From positions 1-54,113 of the forward strand of contig JAKAEC010000007.1 of assembly GCA_021818425.1 (NCBI GenBank): a stretch of 54,113 nucleotides of DNA. The letters run 5' to 3'. Below, piece by piece: positions 17,685-27,133 of the stretch. Within the stretch, counting starts at the first letter, position 1. Every line of letters begins with the position of its first letter. Both the position numbers and the translations under genes were made by a program. This DNA comes from Pseudomonadota bacterium (GTDB taxonomy: Bacteria > Pseudomonadota > Alphaproteobacteria > Acetobacterales > Acetobacteraceae). The notes under the pieces are model-generated. The model made no database searches. It saw only the letters and a program-made list of their open reading frames with translations, and was not told the origin of the DNA.

Positions 17685-18744
17685 TCTCTGTCGGGTCCCT
17701 GTGTTTATGCTTTGCGCCCGGTCGGGCGAGTTTGCGTAAGGTGATTACCTCGCGGAAAAAGGTCTTTGCGTTCTGAGCGGGCGCGCCCAGCACCTCCTCG
17801 CCCGGCTGGACGTCTTGCATCACACCAGACTGCGCGCCGATCCGCGCCTTATCGCCAATGGTCAAATGCCCGGTTAACCCGGCTTGCGCTGCGATCATCA
17901 CGCCTTGGCCAATTCGGGTTGAGCCGGATATGCCGGCCTGGGCAATCACCACCGAATGCGCCCCAATATTCACGTTATGGCCGATCTGCACCAAGTTATC
18001 GATATGCACGCCGGGGCCAATCACCGTATCCTGCGCGGAGCCACGATCGATGGTGGTGTTGGCACCAATCTCCGCGCCGTCACCAATCAGCACCCGGCCA
18101 AGCTGCGGGACGGAGGTGAAGCCATCCTTGGAGATGGCAAAGCCAAACCCATCCTGCCCGATACGCGCGCCCGGGTAAATTACCACCCTATCACCCAAAA
18201 TAGCGTGGCTCAGTGTCACCTGCGCGTGGATCCGGCAGTGTTTGCCAACAACCACGCCAGGCGCCACATATGTCAACGGTCCGATTGAGCTGCCCGCACC
18301 AATCTGTGCGCCGGCGCCAATGACCGCGCCAGGTCCAACCTCAGCAGTGGGGTCAATGCTAGCCGAAGGCTCGATCACCGCAGATGGATGGACACCCGCC
18401 GCCGGAACCGGGAATGGAAAAAACATGGCAGAAACCCGGGCCCACCCGACATAGGGCTCGACAACGGCCAGCGCCACACAGCCTTCCGGCAGCTTTCGCA
18501 CAAAATCAGGATGCAGGATTACCGCCCCAGCCCGTGTTTGCGTCAGCAACTCCGCATAGCGCCGGTTATCAAGAAAGCTCACATCTTCCGGCCCGGCGCT
18601 TTGCAGCGGCGCCACGCCGGAAATCAGCCGCTCCGGCGCCCGCTCCACCTTAATGCCAAGCAAGGCAGCAATGGCCCCGACAGTATATGGGCCAGACCGA
18701 CGAAAAAACCGTTCGTCACCGGGCTTGCCGGACTCCGTCATCAC
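17677..18744 (-). CDS. lpxD: UDP-3-O-(3-hydroxyacyl)glucosamine N-acyltransferase LpxD
   Basis: 355 residues: an N-terminal uridine-binding domain (residues 20-110, with ISGVAPLQSAGPEDVSFLDNRRYAELL), then many hexapeptide repeats (GAVIGAGAQIGAGSSIGPL ...) and a short helical tail rich in Lys/Arg/His. The catalytic His sits in the segment VQIGHNVNIGAHSVV. It adds the N-linked hydroxyacyl chain in lipid A synthesis, the third step. The gene begins directly after the skp stop codon and overlaps fabZ. Confidence 0.96.
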   Translation of the reverse strand: MMTESGKPGDERFFRRSGPYTVGAIAALLGIKVERAPERLISGVAPLQSAGPEDVSFLDNRRYAELLTQTRAGAVILHPDFVRKLPEGCVALAVVEPYVGWARVSAMFFPFPVPAAGVHPSAVIEPSASIDPTAEVGPGAVIGAGAQIGAGSSIGPLTYVAPGVVVGKHCRIHAQVTLSHAILGDRVVIYPGARIGQDGFGFAISKDGFTSVPQLGRVLIGDGAEIGANTTIDRGSAQDTVIGPGVHIDNLVQIGHNVNIGAHSVVIAQAGISGSTRIGQGVMIAAQAGLTGHLTIGDKARIGAQSGVMQDVQPGEEVLGAPAQNAKTFFREVITLRKLARPGAKHKHRDPTENE

Positions 18745-19518
18745 TCACGGACCAACATCGCCGCCCTGGCCTTCGGGCAGATTCACCTTCATGCCTGGTG
18801 TCACCACACTTGGTGGCACTTTCACACTCGGTAGCAGCTTGTTCAGCTCAGCCACGGTCTCATTCGTAAGGTCAAACGCAGAAACATCCAACACCGCCTG
18901 CTCACGATGTAACACCAGGTTCATGCCATGAGCCTGCGCTTCCTGCCGGACGATGCCTGCCATCATCGCCTCAATTTGCTGCAGCGCCTCCTGAGCCGAG
19001 TTCTGGATTGCTTGGTTACGCTCCTGAAACCTTGTTTGGGTCGCGGCGATTTCGTTCTGCAGATTCTGCTCTTTCTTCTCAAGCGCCGCATCGCTCAGCT
19101 TGCCTCGCTCGGCCATAATGGCCTGCTGCTCAGACTGGATTTTGGCACGGGCTACTTGCGCATCCTTAGCCAAGGCCGCCTGGCGCTTCTGAATTTCAGC
19201 CTGCACGGCTTGCGCGGCAGTGGATTTCTGCAGTACCTCCGGCACCGACAGCACACCAATCACGGCAGTGGGCGGCGGGGCCTCAGGGGGCAAAGCGGGT
19301 AAATTCGGTACCTTGAATTTAGCCTCGTTCGGCTGTTTTGCCGTATCGATTACCGGCTGCGCAGGCTTGTGAACAATTTGTGGGGCCTTCTGGTGCTCCG
19401 CGCTGGGCGGCATGAAGAAACCAGCAGACCCAGAGGTGGAGGATTGGGCATGCGCCGCAGGCGCGGCCCCCAATGTCAGCAACGGCAGAATGAGCACATA
19501 GCGTGAAAAAGCGGACAC
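18745..19518 (-). CDS. skp: OmpH/Skp-family periplasmic chaperone
   Basis: 257 residues with a Sec leader (YVLILPLLTLGAAPAAHAQ, cut near 24), then a Pro-rich linker (residues 40-85: LPALPPEAPPPT), and the OmpH domain (about 88-235): IGVLSVPEVLQKSTAAQAVQ followed by a long coiled coil rich in Gln/Lys/Ala, and AQAHGMNLVLHREQAVLDV. Skp trimers hold unfolded outer-membrane proteins in the periplasm before BAM. It is longer than the E. coli protein because of the Pro-rich N-terminal linker. It lies immediately downstream of bamA, as expected. Confidence 0.88.
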   Translation of the reverse strand: MSAFSRYVLILPLLTLGAAPAAHAQSSTSGSAGFFMPPSAEHQKAPQIVHKPAQPVIDTAKQPNEAKFKVPNLPALPPEAPPPTAVIGVLSVPEVLQKSTAAQAVQAEIQKRQAALAKDAQVARAKIQSEQQAIMAERGKLSDAALEKKEQNLQNEIAATQTRFQERNQAIQNSAQEALQQIEAMMAGIVRQEAQAHGMNLVLHREQAVLDVSAFDLTNETVAELNKLLPSVKVPPSVVTPGMKVNLPEGQGGDVGP

Positions 19519-21918
19519 TTAGAACCTCGTACCAAAAGAGACACGGAATTGCTGGACCTGATCTCCCCTCTGCTTGACGACTGGCTGCGCCAACGAGAGG
19601 TTAATCAACCCAAAGGGCGTATCCCAGGAGACACCAACGCCCGCACCGACGCGCGGCGCAGAACTGTCGAGCAAAGTGGCGCCACCAACGGTACTAGCGC
19701 CCCAAAGCGAGCCAACGTCAACAAAGGCGAATCCCGAAACGCCTAAATCAGGAGAAACTGGCAGCGGAAAATGCAGCTCGGTGGATTGCGTCCACATATA
19801 CCGACCGCCGACCTGACCGCCAGAACTCGTGAGCGTGCCGGAACTGTTATAAACTGGTTCAACATATGGGCCGACACCGCCATCGGCAAAGCCGCGCAAG
19901 CTGCCACCACCCAGGAAAAAACGGTCTTCGATTTTATCGTGATATCCGCGCATATCCTGCAAGTAGCCAGCCGTGGCGCTCAACTTCAACACCCAGTTCG
20001 GACTACCGAACACCCGCTCCAACGGGATGTAGTATGATATATCCGGGCTTATTCGGATATATTTCGCATTGCCGCCAAGCCCCGCTAGGTCCGTTGTCAA
20101 ACTCATGAGCAGGCCGGAATGCGGGTTCTGGTCGTTGTCCAGATAATCGAAACTCAAAGTCTGGCTGATCTGTGAAAGTGTGGACCGACCCGCTTCATTC
20201 AAAATATAAATATTCGCGTTGCTGGCCGATGGAATATCATAAATGTCACGCTGGCTGGCCGTATATGTAAACGTTTGGCGCACATTCTCGTTGAAACGAT
20301 AGCCCAGCCGGATATCGGCGCCGATATTGCTCTCGGAAAAGGAATAGTTCTGCGACGTCCCGGTGAACGAGTTAGTGACTGTGCGGAAGATGTCCCAACC
20401 CGCAATCAGGTTACGGTCAAGGAAATAAGGATCGGTCATCCCCAGATCAATCTGCGTACCGCGCTGCGCCAGCATCGTATTGATGGAGGCGTTTATCCCG
20501 GTGCCAAGAAAATTGTTTTGGCTGAGGCCAGTATTCAGCAGGGCCCCAAGCGAGGTTGAATAACCACCGCCGAGCGAGAACTGGCCAGTCGCCTGCTCCG
20601 TCACCGCAGTGTCCAGAACTACCTGCTGCGGTGTGGAGCCCGGCGAAGTGGTAATCTTTTCATTCTTGAAGAATCCCAGATTCCTGATGTTCTTGGTCGA
20701 CTGGTCGATTTTGCTCTGATTGTAGGGGTCGCCTTCGGCCACCGTCATTTCACGGCGGATCACCTTGTCTTCCGTACGGTTATTGCCGGTGATATTGATC
20801 CGCTGGATCCACACGCGTGGGCCATTCACAACGTTCAGAACAATATCAAGCGTATGGGTCTTGGGGTTTGGCGTCACCTCAGGATTAACGGTGGCGAACG
20901 CATAACCAAGGTCAAGGGCACGCTTGTTCAGAGCGTCCACGCCCTCCTGCAAGGCATCACCGTCAAACCAATCCCCCTTGGAGAGCGGGACATATCCACG
21001 TAGTTCTTTCTCCGATAGATTACGGATGTTCGAAATCACCTTGATCGAACCAACCCTATAGCGCGCCCCCTCGCTCACGGTGAACGTCAAGTAGAAGGAT
21101 TTCCGGTCCGGGCTTAGATTCGCATTGGCGCTCAGGATCTGAAAATCCGCATAGCCCTTATGGAAATAGAATTTGTGGAGCAGGTATTCATCATACTGAA
21201 TACGCTCCGGGTCATATATATCGGCACCGGTGAGGAATCGCCACCAAGCGTACTGCCGGCTGGAGATCACATCCCGCAATGTCGATTGCGAGAAATGATG
21301 ATTCCCGACGAAGGTAATGCGACTAATCTTGGTTGTCACACCTTCATGGCACTGAAACACCACATTCACGCGGTTATCGGGCAGTTTGATGATATTGGCT
21401 GTGACCTGGGCGTTATAATAGCCTTTCTTGGCGTAGGCATCGAGCAACGCCCGTCGAGCCGCCTCGGCGACCTCCGGAGTGTAAACGGAGCGCGGTTTCA
21501 GACCAACGGCCGCCTCTGCGTCCTTGTCCTTGAGGTTGTCATTGCCTGAGAAGAGCACCTGGTTGATGACGGGGTTCTCAACCACGGCGACGTTAAGGTT
21601 GCTGCCATCGCGCGTGATGCTCACGTTCTTGAACAACCCCGTCGCGTAGAGCGTCTTCACCGACTGGTTGATCTTCTCGGGGTCGAAGGGGTCGCCCGGC
21701 TGAATCACCATATAGGCGATGATGGTGCTGCTTTCGATGCGTTTATTACCGGTTACATTAATCGCAGCAATCGTGCCGCCAGCCGGTACCGCCGTTTGCT
21801 GTGGGGTGGCGGCAAGCGCCGCAGAGCCCGGGCCAGGGACGGCGAGCATAACCGGCAGCAGGCAGACAGACGCGAGAAGGACGGAGCGCGGCTTTAGCAA
21901 TCGTAATCTCCCAACCAT
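19519..21918 (-). CDS. bamA: Outer-membrane protein assembly factor BamA
   Basis: 799 residues from ATG 21918, which begins a signal peptide (RSVLLASVCLLPVMLAVPG). Five POTRA repeats follow (from about 60, with ITFVGNHHFSQSTLRD, VWIQRINITGNNRTEDKVIRREM), then a 16-strand barrel (about 430-799) with the loop-6 region VGGRYMW and the closing QQFRVSFGTRF. It is the core of the BAM complex that inserts outer-membrane beta-barrels. The frame is open up to 22041, inside rseP, but that extension lacks a leader. rseP precedes and skp follows on the same strand. The beta-barrel protein at 307 and the OMF at 9449 are its likely clients. Confidence 0.96.
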   Translation of the reverse strand: MVGRLRLLKPRSVLLASVCLLPVMLAVPGPGSAALAATPQQTAVPAGGTIAAINVTGNKRIESSTIIAYMVIQPGDPFDPEKINQSVKTLYATGLFKNVSITRDGSNLNVAVVENPVINQVLFSGNDNLKDKDAEAAVGLKPRSVYTPEVAEAARRALLDAYAKKGYYNAQVTANIIKLPDNRVNVVFQCHEGVTTKISRITFVGNHHFSQSTLRDVISSRQYAWWRFLTGADIYDPERIQYDEYLLHKFYFHKGYADFQILSANANLSPDRKSFYLTFTVSEGARYRVGSIKVISNIRNLSEKELRGYVPLSKGDWFDGDALQEGVDALNKRALDLGYAFATVNPEVTPNPKTHTLDIVLNVVNGPRVWIQRINITGNNRTEDKVIRREMTVAEGDPYNQSKIDQSTKNIRNLGFFKNEKITTSPGSTPQQVVLDTAVTEQATGQFSLGGGYSTSLGALLNTGLSQNNFLGTGINASINTMLAQRGTQIDLGMTDPYFLDRNLIAGWDIFRTVTNSFTGTSQNYSFSESNIGADIRLGYRFNENVRQTFTYTASQRDIYDIPSASNANIYILNEAGRSTLSQISQTLSFDYLDNDQNPHSGLLMSLTTDLAGLGGNAKYIRISPDISYYIPLERVFGSPNWVLKLSATAGYLQDMRGYHDKIEDRFFLGGGSLRGFADGGVGPYVEPVYNSSGTLTSSGGQVGGRYMWTQSTELHFPLPVSPDLGVSGFAFVDVGSLWGASTVGGATLLDSSAPRVGAGVGVSWDTPFGLINLSLAQPVVKQRGDQVQQFRVSFGTRF

Positions 21919-22009
21919 GATCCCGATGCTCGGGACTTGCCATCTCGCGGCGTTTGGCACGCGCAAGCCTGCCGGGCAAGGTGCGTGCGCCGAAAGACAC
22001 GGCTTTAAA

Positions 22010-23089
22010 CTAAAGTAAATGCGTGAACCACGCGACGGCACCCAGCCTTGTCAGGTCGTTAAAGGTCACAACCAGAACTAAGGAAAGTATAATCGCCAGC
22101 CCCACACGCAGTCCGGCCTCGCGTGCCTGTTCCGGCAACGGGCGGCGAATTAGGAATTCAAAAGCGTAAAAAAGCAGATGCCCGCCATCCAGGAGGGGGA
22201 TGGGAATAAGATTAACCAGCCCTAAATTGATGGAGAGAAGAGCAATTAGGTTAATCACCGCTACCATACCCAGGGCAGCCGCCTGCCCTGAAACTTGGGC
22301 AATGCCAAGCGGCCCGGCCAACTCCCTTAGGCCACGATGCTGAATAATCAGCATCGACATGTTAGAGGCCCAACTGGCGATCTGCCGGCCTGTCTCATGG
22401 AAACCCGCCATGATGGCCGGCACCGGCGCCAGGCGTTTCAGGGTCGACTCGGTTCCAACAACACCAAGGTGACCAATCTTGGTGCCATCCACCTTCGCCT
22501 GCCCAACCGTTACTGGCAAAGTCAGCTGCTTACCAGCGCGCTCAACGGTAAAATCCAGCACCGAATCGGGGTGCGTGACGACAATCCGCTGCAGATCGGA
22601 AAAGCTACGGATCGGAGAGCTGCCAATGGCCAGAACCTGGTCTCCCGCCAGCAGATGCGAACGCGCCGCCGGCGAACTGGGCTGAATCTGATTTAACACT
22701 GGCTTGGTAAAAATCTGCCCGGCCGTCATGAACAGCCCGGCATAAATGACCACCGCAAGCAACAAGTTGGCAAGCGGGCCGGCCGCAACAATAATCGTCT
22801 TGGCGCCCAAAGACGCCGCCCCGAATGAGCCCGGCCGAGCGGCGCCGGAGCCGTACTCATCGCCCCAGCCGTGCATCTTTACGTAGCCACCAAGCGGGAT
22901 TGCCGAAACCTGCCACACCGTGCCAGACCGCGCCTTGCGCTTCAGCACGGCGGGGCCGAACCCAATGGAGAAGGTTTCAACTACCACATCCTGGCTGCGC
23001 GCGGCCAAGTAGTGTCCCATTTCATGCACGAAGACCAAAACGCCAATTTCGACAATGAAGGCGAGCAGGGTGCGCAGCAGATCCAGCAT
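22010..23089 (-). CDS. rseP: Site-2 intramembrane protease RseP
   Basis: 359 residues with four expected membrane spans. The zinc motif HEMGHYLAAR lies near residues 22-31, with a single PDZ domain in the middle (SSPAARSHLLAGDQVLAIG) and the second metal site NLIPIPLLDGGHLLFY near the C-terminus. It cleaves anti-sigma factors such as RseA and clears remnant signal peptides within the inner membrane. ATG 23089 is two bases after the dxr stop; the longer frame to 23194 would overlap dxr. Alphaproteobacterial members typically have a shorter PDZ region than E. coli, which fits. Confidence 0.94.
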   Translation of the reverse strand: MLDLLRTLLAFIVEIGVLVFVHEMGHYLAARSQDVVVETFSIGFGPAVLKRKARSGTVWQVSAIPLGGYVKMHGWGDEYGSGAARPGSFGAASLGAKTIIVAAGPLANLLLAVVIYAGLFMTAGQIFTKPVLNQIQPSSPAARSHLLAGDQVLAIGSSPIRSFSDLQRIVVTHPDSVLDFTVERAGKQLTLPVTVGQAKVDGTKIGHLGVVGTESTLKRLAPVPAIMAGFHETGRQIASWASNMSMLIIQHRGLRELAGPLGIAQVSGQAAALGMVAVINLIALLSINLGLVNLIPIPLLDGGHLLFYAFEFLIRRPLPEQAREAGLRVGLAIILSLVLVVTFNDLTRLGAVAWFTHLL

Positions 23090-23090
23090 T

Positions 23091-24260
23091 TCAGGCGGCT
23101 TTCGCCTTTGCCAAAACCGTGGTGGCAGCAACCGTTCTGGCAGCTTCATCAACCGCCAGCACGGCGGCCAGATCAGGAATCGGCGGCGCGCCAAGCTCCT
23201 GCATCACCGTCTCAACAATGCCGGCAATGTCTAGGAAGCCAATCTTATGCTCCAGAAAAGCCTGCACAGCCACCTCGTTCGCGGCGTTCAGGACCGCCGG
23301 AGCACCCGCACCCGCCGCCAGCACCTCCCGAGCGAGACGTAGAGCCGGAAATCGCGTTTCATCCGGCGCATGAAATTCCAGGCAGGAAAGCTGGACCAAG
23401 TCCAGACGGGGCGCCTGGGTGGAAAGACGTCGTGGCCAAGCCAGCGCATGAGCGATGGGAATGCGCATATCCGGCGCGCCAAGCTGTGCCAATACCGAAC
23501 CGTCCGCATAGCACACCATACCATGAATCACCGATTGCGGATGTACCAACACCTCAATCCTGTCCGACGGCAAGGAAAATAACCTTGCGGCCTCAATAAC
23601 CTCCAACCCCTTGTTGAACATGGTCGCACTATCGATGGAAATTTTTGCTCCCATCGACCAAACTGGATGGCGCAGCGCCGCTTCACGGGTGATGGAGCGC
23701 ATATCCTCTAGTGCATGATTGCGGAATGGTCCGCCAGAAGCCGTCAGCACAATCTTATCCACGGCTTTCGCGTTGCCATCAGCCATCGCCTGCAAAATGG
23801 CGTTGTGTTCGGAGTCCACCGGCAATAGCCTTGCACCCGCTAGCGCCACTTCACGTAGAAACACATCGCCAGCAGAAACCAGCGATTCCTTGCAGGCAAA
23901 GGCTATCGTGCCCCCCCGACGCACGGCGGCCAATGTCGGTTCCAGCCCCGCAGTGCCTGTAATCGCGCACATCGTCCAATCCGCCTGGCGCCCGGCGGCC
24001 TCTAACACTGCCTCCCGGCCGGCCGCGGCCTCAAGTCCAGCACCGGCGAGTGCCTCACGCAAGGCCGGCAGCAGGGCTTCGTCGGAAATCACGGTAATCT
24101 CAGGGCGGAACCTGCGCGCTTGAGCGGCCAACAGGGCCACGTTGCGCCCACCAATTAGCGCACAAATCTCGTAGGCTGACGGATCTTCCATAACCAGATC
24201 AAGAGTTTGCGTGCCGACGCTACCCGTAGATCCCAGGATTGTCAGCCGCTTCACCCCCAT
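23091..24260 (-). CDS. dxr: 1-deoxy-D-xylulose 5-phosphate reductoisomerase
   Basis: 389 residues: NADPH-binding start RLTILGSTGSVGTQTLDLV, substrate motifs PVDSEHNA and TASGGPFR, and the metal/fosmidomycin loop region HPVWSMGAKISIDSATMFNKGLEVIEA. It converts DXP to MEP, the committed step of non-mevalonate isoprenoid synthesis that feeds UppS next door. ATG 24260 overlaps the cdsA end by 10 bp; the frame extends to 24506 within cdsA but that part is low-complexity and unrelated. Confidence 0.96.
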   Translation of the reverse strand: MGVKRLTILGSTGSVGTQTLDLVMEDPSAYEICALIGGRNVALLAAQARRFRPEITVISDEALLPALREALAGAGLEAAAGREAVLEAAGRQADWTMCAITGTAGLEPTLAAVRRGGTIAFACKESLVSAGDVFLREVALAGARLLPVDSEHNAILQAMADGNAKAVDKIVLTASGGPFRNHALEDMRSITREAALRHPVWSMGAKISIDSATMFNKGLEVIEAARLFSLPSDRIEVLVHPQSVIHGMVCYADGSVLAQLGAPDMRIPIAHALAWPRRLSTQAPRLDLVQLSCLEFHAPDETRFPALRLAREVLAAGAGAPAVLNAANEVAVQAFLEHKIGFLDIAGIVETVMQELGAPPIPDLAAVLAVDEAARTVAATTVLAKAKAA

Positions 24261-25027
24261 AATCCCACGCCTCCGTGCATACTGGCCGCAAGCAGCGCCG
24301 CCATCGGCGCCGCCGTCAGAAATCCATCCAATCTGTCGAACAAACCACCATGGCCAGGAATTGTCCGGCCAGAATCCTTCACGCCCAGTTTGCGCTTGAT
24401 TGCGCTCTCCAGCAAATCCCCCGCCTGAGCAACAAAGCTCAACAACACTCCGGCACCGAAAGCATAAGCTGGCGCCCCATGCGTCGCCGCCAACCCCGCA
24501 CCGCACGCCCCGCCTAACGCCAGCCCACCAAGCGCACCGCTCCAGGTTTTTCCCGGGGAAATCCGTGGCGCCAATTTAACACCGCCGAACAGCCGCCCGA
24601 CGATATAGGCGCCTATATCGGTTCCCCAGACCACCAGAATCAGGAAGGCTGTGTCTTCCAGCCCAACCTCGTGGCGTTGGCGTAGCCAAATCAGGCAAAC
24701 GCCCGCCAACCCCGCATAAGGTACCCCGGCTGCGGCGAAGCGGCCATATACTGGCCAAGCCGCCAACCCTAAAAACACAACCGCTTGCAGGCCGGCGCTA
24801 ATCCCCAGCAACATTGCGGCCGCCCATACCAGCAGCATTATCCCAGAAAGTGGCCAAGTGTAACGAAGCCCCGCCAGCCGAGCCCATTCGTGTCCCAGCC
24901 CGGCCATAGCAACACCAATTAACAAGTCCCAGGCCGTCCCACCCCACCAAAGGCAGAACAAAGCAAGCGGTCCCAGCACCAAAGCAGAGGCCGCCCGGAG
25001 GTAAAGATCCGACCACCGGCCAGACAT
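24251..25027 (-). CDS. cdsA: Phosphatidate cytidylyltransferase CdsA
   Basis: 258 residues with about seven membrane spans. The signature block SPGKTWSGALGGLALGG near 155-171 and, in the last third, DLLESAIKRKLGVKDSGRTIPGHGGLFDRLDG hold the metal-binding acidic and Lys residues. It makes CDP-diacylglycerol from phosphatidate and CTP, the branch point of phospholipid synthesis. The ATG at 25027 is 20 bp after uppS and starts the usual N-terminus; the frame is open further into uppS. Confidence 0.94.
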   Translation of the reverse strand: MSGRWSDLYLRAASALVLGPLALFCLWWGGTAWDLLIGVAMAGLGHEWARLAGLRYTWPLSGIMLLVWAAAMLLGISAGLQAVVFLGLAAWPVYGRFAAAGVPYAGLAGVCLIWLRQRHEVGLEDTAFLILVVWGTDIGAYIVGRLFGGVKLAPRISPGKTWSGALGGLALGGACGAGLAATHGAPAYAFGAGVLLSFVAQAGDLLESAIKRKLGVKDSGRTIPGHGGLFDRLDGFLTAAPMAALLAASMHGGVGLWG

Positions 25028-25046
25028 TCCTGGCTTGTTAAAACGC

Positions 25047-25757
25047 TCAGACAGGGCGGGCACCGAACCTCCGCTCCCTGCTAGCGTAGTCTTCCAGTGC
25101 ATCGGCGAAATCCCGCCCACAGAAATCGGGCCACAGCACCTTCGTGAACCAAATCTCGGCATACGCAAGCTGCCAGAGCAGAAAATTGCTCACGCGTTGC
25201 TCGCCAGAGGTACGAATCAGCAAGTCTGGCTCAGGTATGCCCGCGGTAAACAGGAAATTCGCAAAATTCTGCTCGGTCAACTCGTCGGGCTTCACGCCAG
25301 CCGCAATCGCCCGACGTACCGCCGCCACAATTTCCGCCCGTCCACCATAAGAAAGTGCCAAGACCAGCGTCAGACGCTTATTATTGGCGGTCAGACGTTC
25401 AGCCGCTTCAAGCTCCTGAGCCAAGGCTTCACCGAAACGCTCACGCTCTCCAATGACCTTAAGCTGCACCCCCTCGGCATGTAGCTCCGCCAGCTCAGAG
25501 CGCAGGTAATGCTTCAGCAAAAACGTCAGATCTTGCACCTCACTGACAGGGCGCTGCCAATTTTCGGAGGAGAAGGCAAACAGGGTGAGGTAGCGCACAT
25601 TATGATTCACTGCCGCCTCGATGGCCCGGCGTACCGCCTTCGCGCCCTCGCGGTGGCCGGCCACGCGAGGCAAACCCTTGGCAGCAGCCCAACGACCATT
25701 GCCGTCCATAATGATGGCAACATGCGAGGGCACTGAATGTGAAACGGCGTCTGCCAT
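25047..25757 (-). CDS. uppS: Undecaprenyl diphosphate synthase
   Basis: 236 residues. HVAIIMDGNGRWA (catalytic Asp) and RVAGHREGAKAV near the start, NVRYLTLFAFSSENWQRP in the middle, and DLLIRTSGEQRVSNFLLWQLAYAE near the end are all classical cis-prenyltransferase motifs. It extends farnesyl diphosphate to C55-PP, the lipid carrier for peptidoglycan and glycans. The ATG overlaps the frr stop by one base (TGATG), giving translational coupling. Confidence 0.96.
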   Translation of the reverse strand: MADAVSHSVPSHVAIIMDGNGRWAAAKGLPRVAGHREGAKAVRRAIEAAVNHNVRYLTLFAFSSENWQRPVSEVQDLTFLLKHYLRSELAELHAEGVQLKVIGERERFGEALAQELEAAERLTANNKRLTLVLALSYGGRAEIVAAVRRAIAAGVKPDELTEQNFANFLFTAGIPEPDLLIRTSGEQRVSNFLLWQLAYAEIWFTKVLWPDFCGRDFADALEDYASRERRFGARPV

Positions 25758-26320
25758 CAGACCTGCCGGATATCCTTTTCTTTCTCGGCGAAACTATCAT
25801 CCACACGTTTTATGTAGCCATCGGTGAGCTTCTGCACGTTCTCCGCCCAATCACGTTCTTCGTCTTCAGAGATTTCAGACTTCTTCTGCAACGCCTTGAT
25901 CTGCTCCATACCGTCTCGGCGTACACCGCGCACGGCGATGCGCGCCGCCTCCGCGTATTTATTGGCAGCCTTCACCAGCTCAATACGGCGCTCCTCAGTC
26001 AGTACCGGCAGTGGCACACGAATCATCTGCCCGTCAGGTTGTGGGTTTAACCCCAGCCCGCAATCACGGATCGCGGCCACGGTGGAGTTCACCATCGAAC
26101 GGTCCCAGACCTGCACCGTAATCATCCGCGCCTCCGGCACGGCGATGGTCGCAACCTGGTTCAACGGCATCAGCGAACCATAGGCTTCCACCTTCACCGG
26201 TTCCAGAAGAGCCGGGCTGGCGCGGCCGGTCCGAAGTCCCGAAAATTCCCGCTTCAGCGCCTCCAGCGCGCCGTCCATACGGCGGGTGAGATCGGTTACA
26301 ATGGTGTTAATGTCAGCCAT
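25757..26320 (-). CDS. frr: Ribosome recycling factor
   Basis: 187 residues, the normal length. The family pattern is complete: MDGALEALKREFSGLRTGRASPALLEPVKVEAYG, PLNQVATIAVPEARMITVQVWD, and the C-terminal ISEDEERDWAENVQKLTDGYIKRVDD. It splits post-termination ribosomes together with EF-G. It lies 15 bp after pyrH in the standard order rpsB-tsf-pyrH-frr. Confidence 0.97.
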   Translation of the reverse strand: MADINTIVTDLTRRMDGALEALKREFSGLRTGRASPALLEPVKVEAYGSLMPLNQVATIAVPEARMITVQVWDRSMVNSTVAAIRDCGLGLNPQPDGQMIRVPLPVLTEERRIELVKAANKYAEAARIAVRGVRRDGMEQIKALQKKSEISEDEERDWAENVQKLTDGYIKRVDDSFAEKEKDIRQV

Positions 26321-26335
26321 ATGACAAACCTTCTT

Positions 26336-27058
26336 TCAGCTCTCTATAATCCGGGTGAAGGCGCCTTCGCCGCGCATCACGGAGGCAAAGGCGCCTGGGG
26401 CATGAATGTTGAAGACAAGAATTGGCAACTTGTTCTCTCTGCTGAGCGATATCGCGGCGGCGTCCATGACGTTCAGATCGCGGGCCAAAACATCCAGATA
26501 GGTCAGCTCCTCATAGCGCTTGGCGTTCTGGTCCTTGCGCGGATCGGCGGAATACACCCCATCCACCTGCGTGCCCTTCAGCATCGCGTCGCACTTCATC
26601 TCAGTAGCACGCAGGGCGGCAGCGGTGTCGGTAGTGAAGAAGGGATTACCGGTACCGGCGGCGAAAATCACCACCCGCCCCTTCTCCATATGCCTCTCGG
26701 CACGGCGGCGGATATAGGGCTCGCATACGGACTCCATGGAGATAGCGCTCTGCACGCGGGTGGGTACGTCTATCTTCTCGAGCGCCGACTGTACCCCAAG
26801 CGCGTTCATCACCGTCGCCAACATGCCCATGTAATCAGCCTGAGCGCGATCCATACCTGCCGCGGCACCCGCCACACCTCGAAAGATGTTACCCCCGCCA
26901 ATCACCAAGCAGACCTGCACCCCCATAGTAATCACATCGCGCACATCGGAGGCGATGGCGTTCACAGTCTCCGTATCCAGCCCGTAGTCGCGCTTGCCCA
27001 TCAGGGCCTCTCCGGAAACTTTCAGTAGAACGCGCTTATACTGGGGAGAATTGGTCAT
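26336..27058 (-). CDS. pyrH: UMP kinase
   Basis: 240 residues of the amino-acid-kinase fold. [15 protein letters not shown] starts the protein, followed by [30 protein letters not shown] and [22 protein letters not shown], which are specific for bacterial UMP kinase. It phosphorylates UMP to UDP with ATP and is allosterically controlled by GTP and UTP in known members. About 75 bp separate it from tsf. Confidence 0.97.
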   Translation of the reverse strand: MTNSPQYKRVLLKVSGEALMGKRDYGLDTETVNAIASDVRDVITMGVQVCLVIGGGNIFRGVAGAAAGMDRAQADYMGMLATVMNALGVQSALEKIDVPTRVQSAISMESVCEPYIRRRAERHMEKGRVVIFAAGTGNPFFTTDTAAALRATEMKCDAMLKGTQVDGVYSADPRKDQNAKRYEELTYLDVLARDLNVMDAAAISLSRENKLPILVFNIHAPGAFASVMRGEGAFTRIIES

Positions 27059-27133
27059 GGAACGTCCTTATAGGAAGGGCGGTGCCAGGCAAATGCCCAG
27101 ACCGCCCCATGGGTAGCGCAAAGCAGGAGAGGA

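Noticed and set aside
21919-22041. Longer N-terminus of BamA
   Set aside because: It would overlap rseP and push the signal peptide to residue 50; ATG 21918 is better.
24261-24506. Longer N-terminus of Dxr
   Set aside because: The extension lies in cdsA antisense-like frame, is low complexity, and precedes the standard family start.
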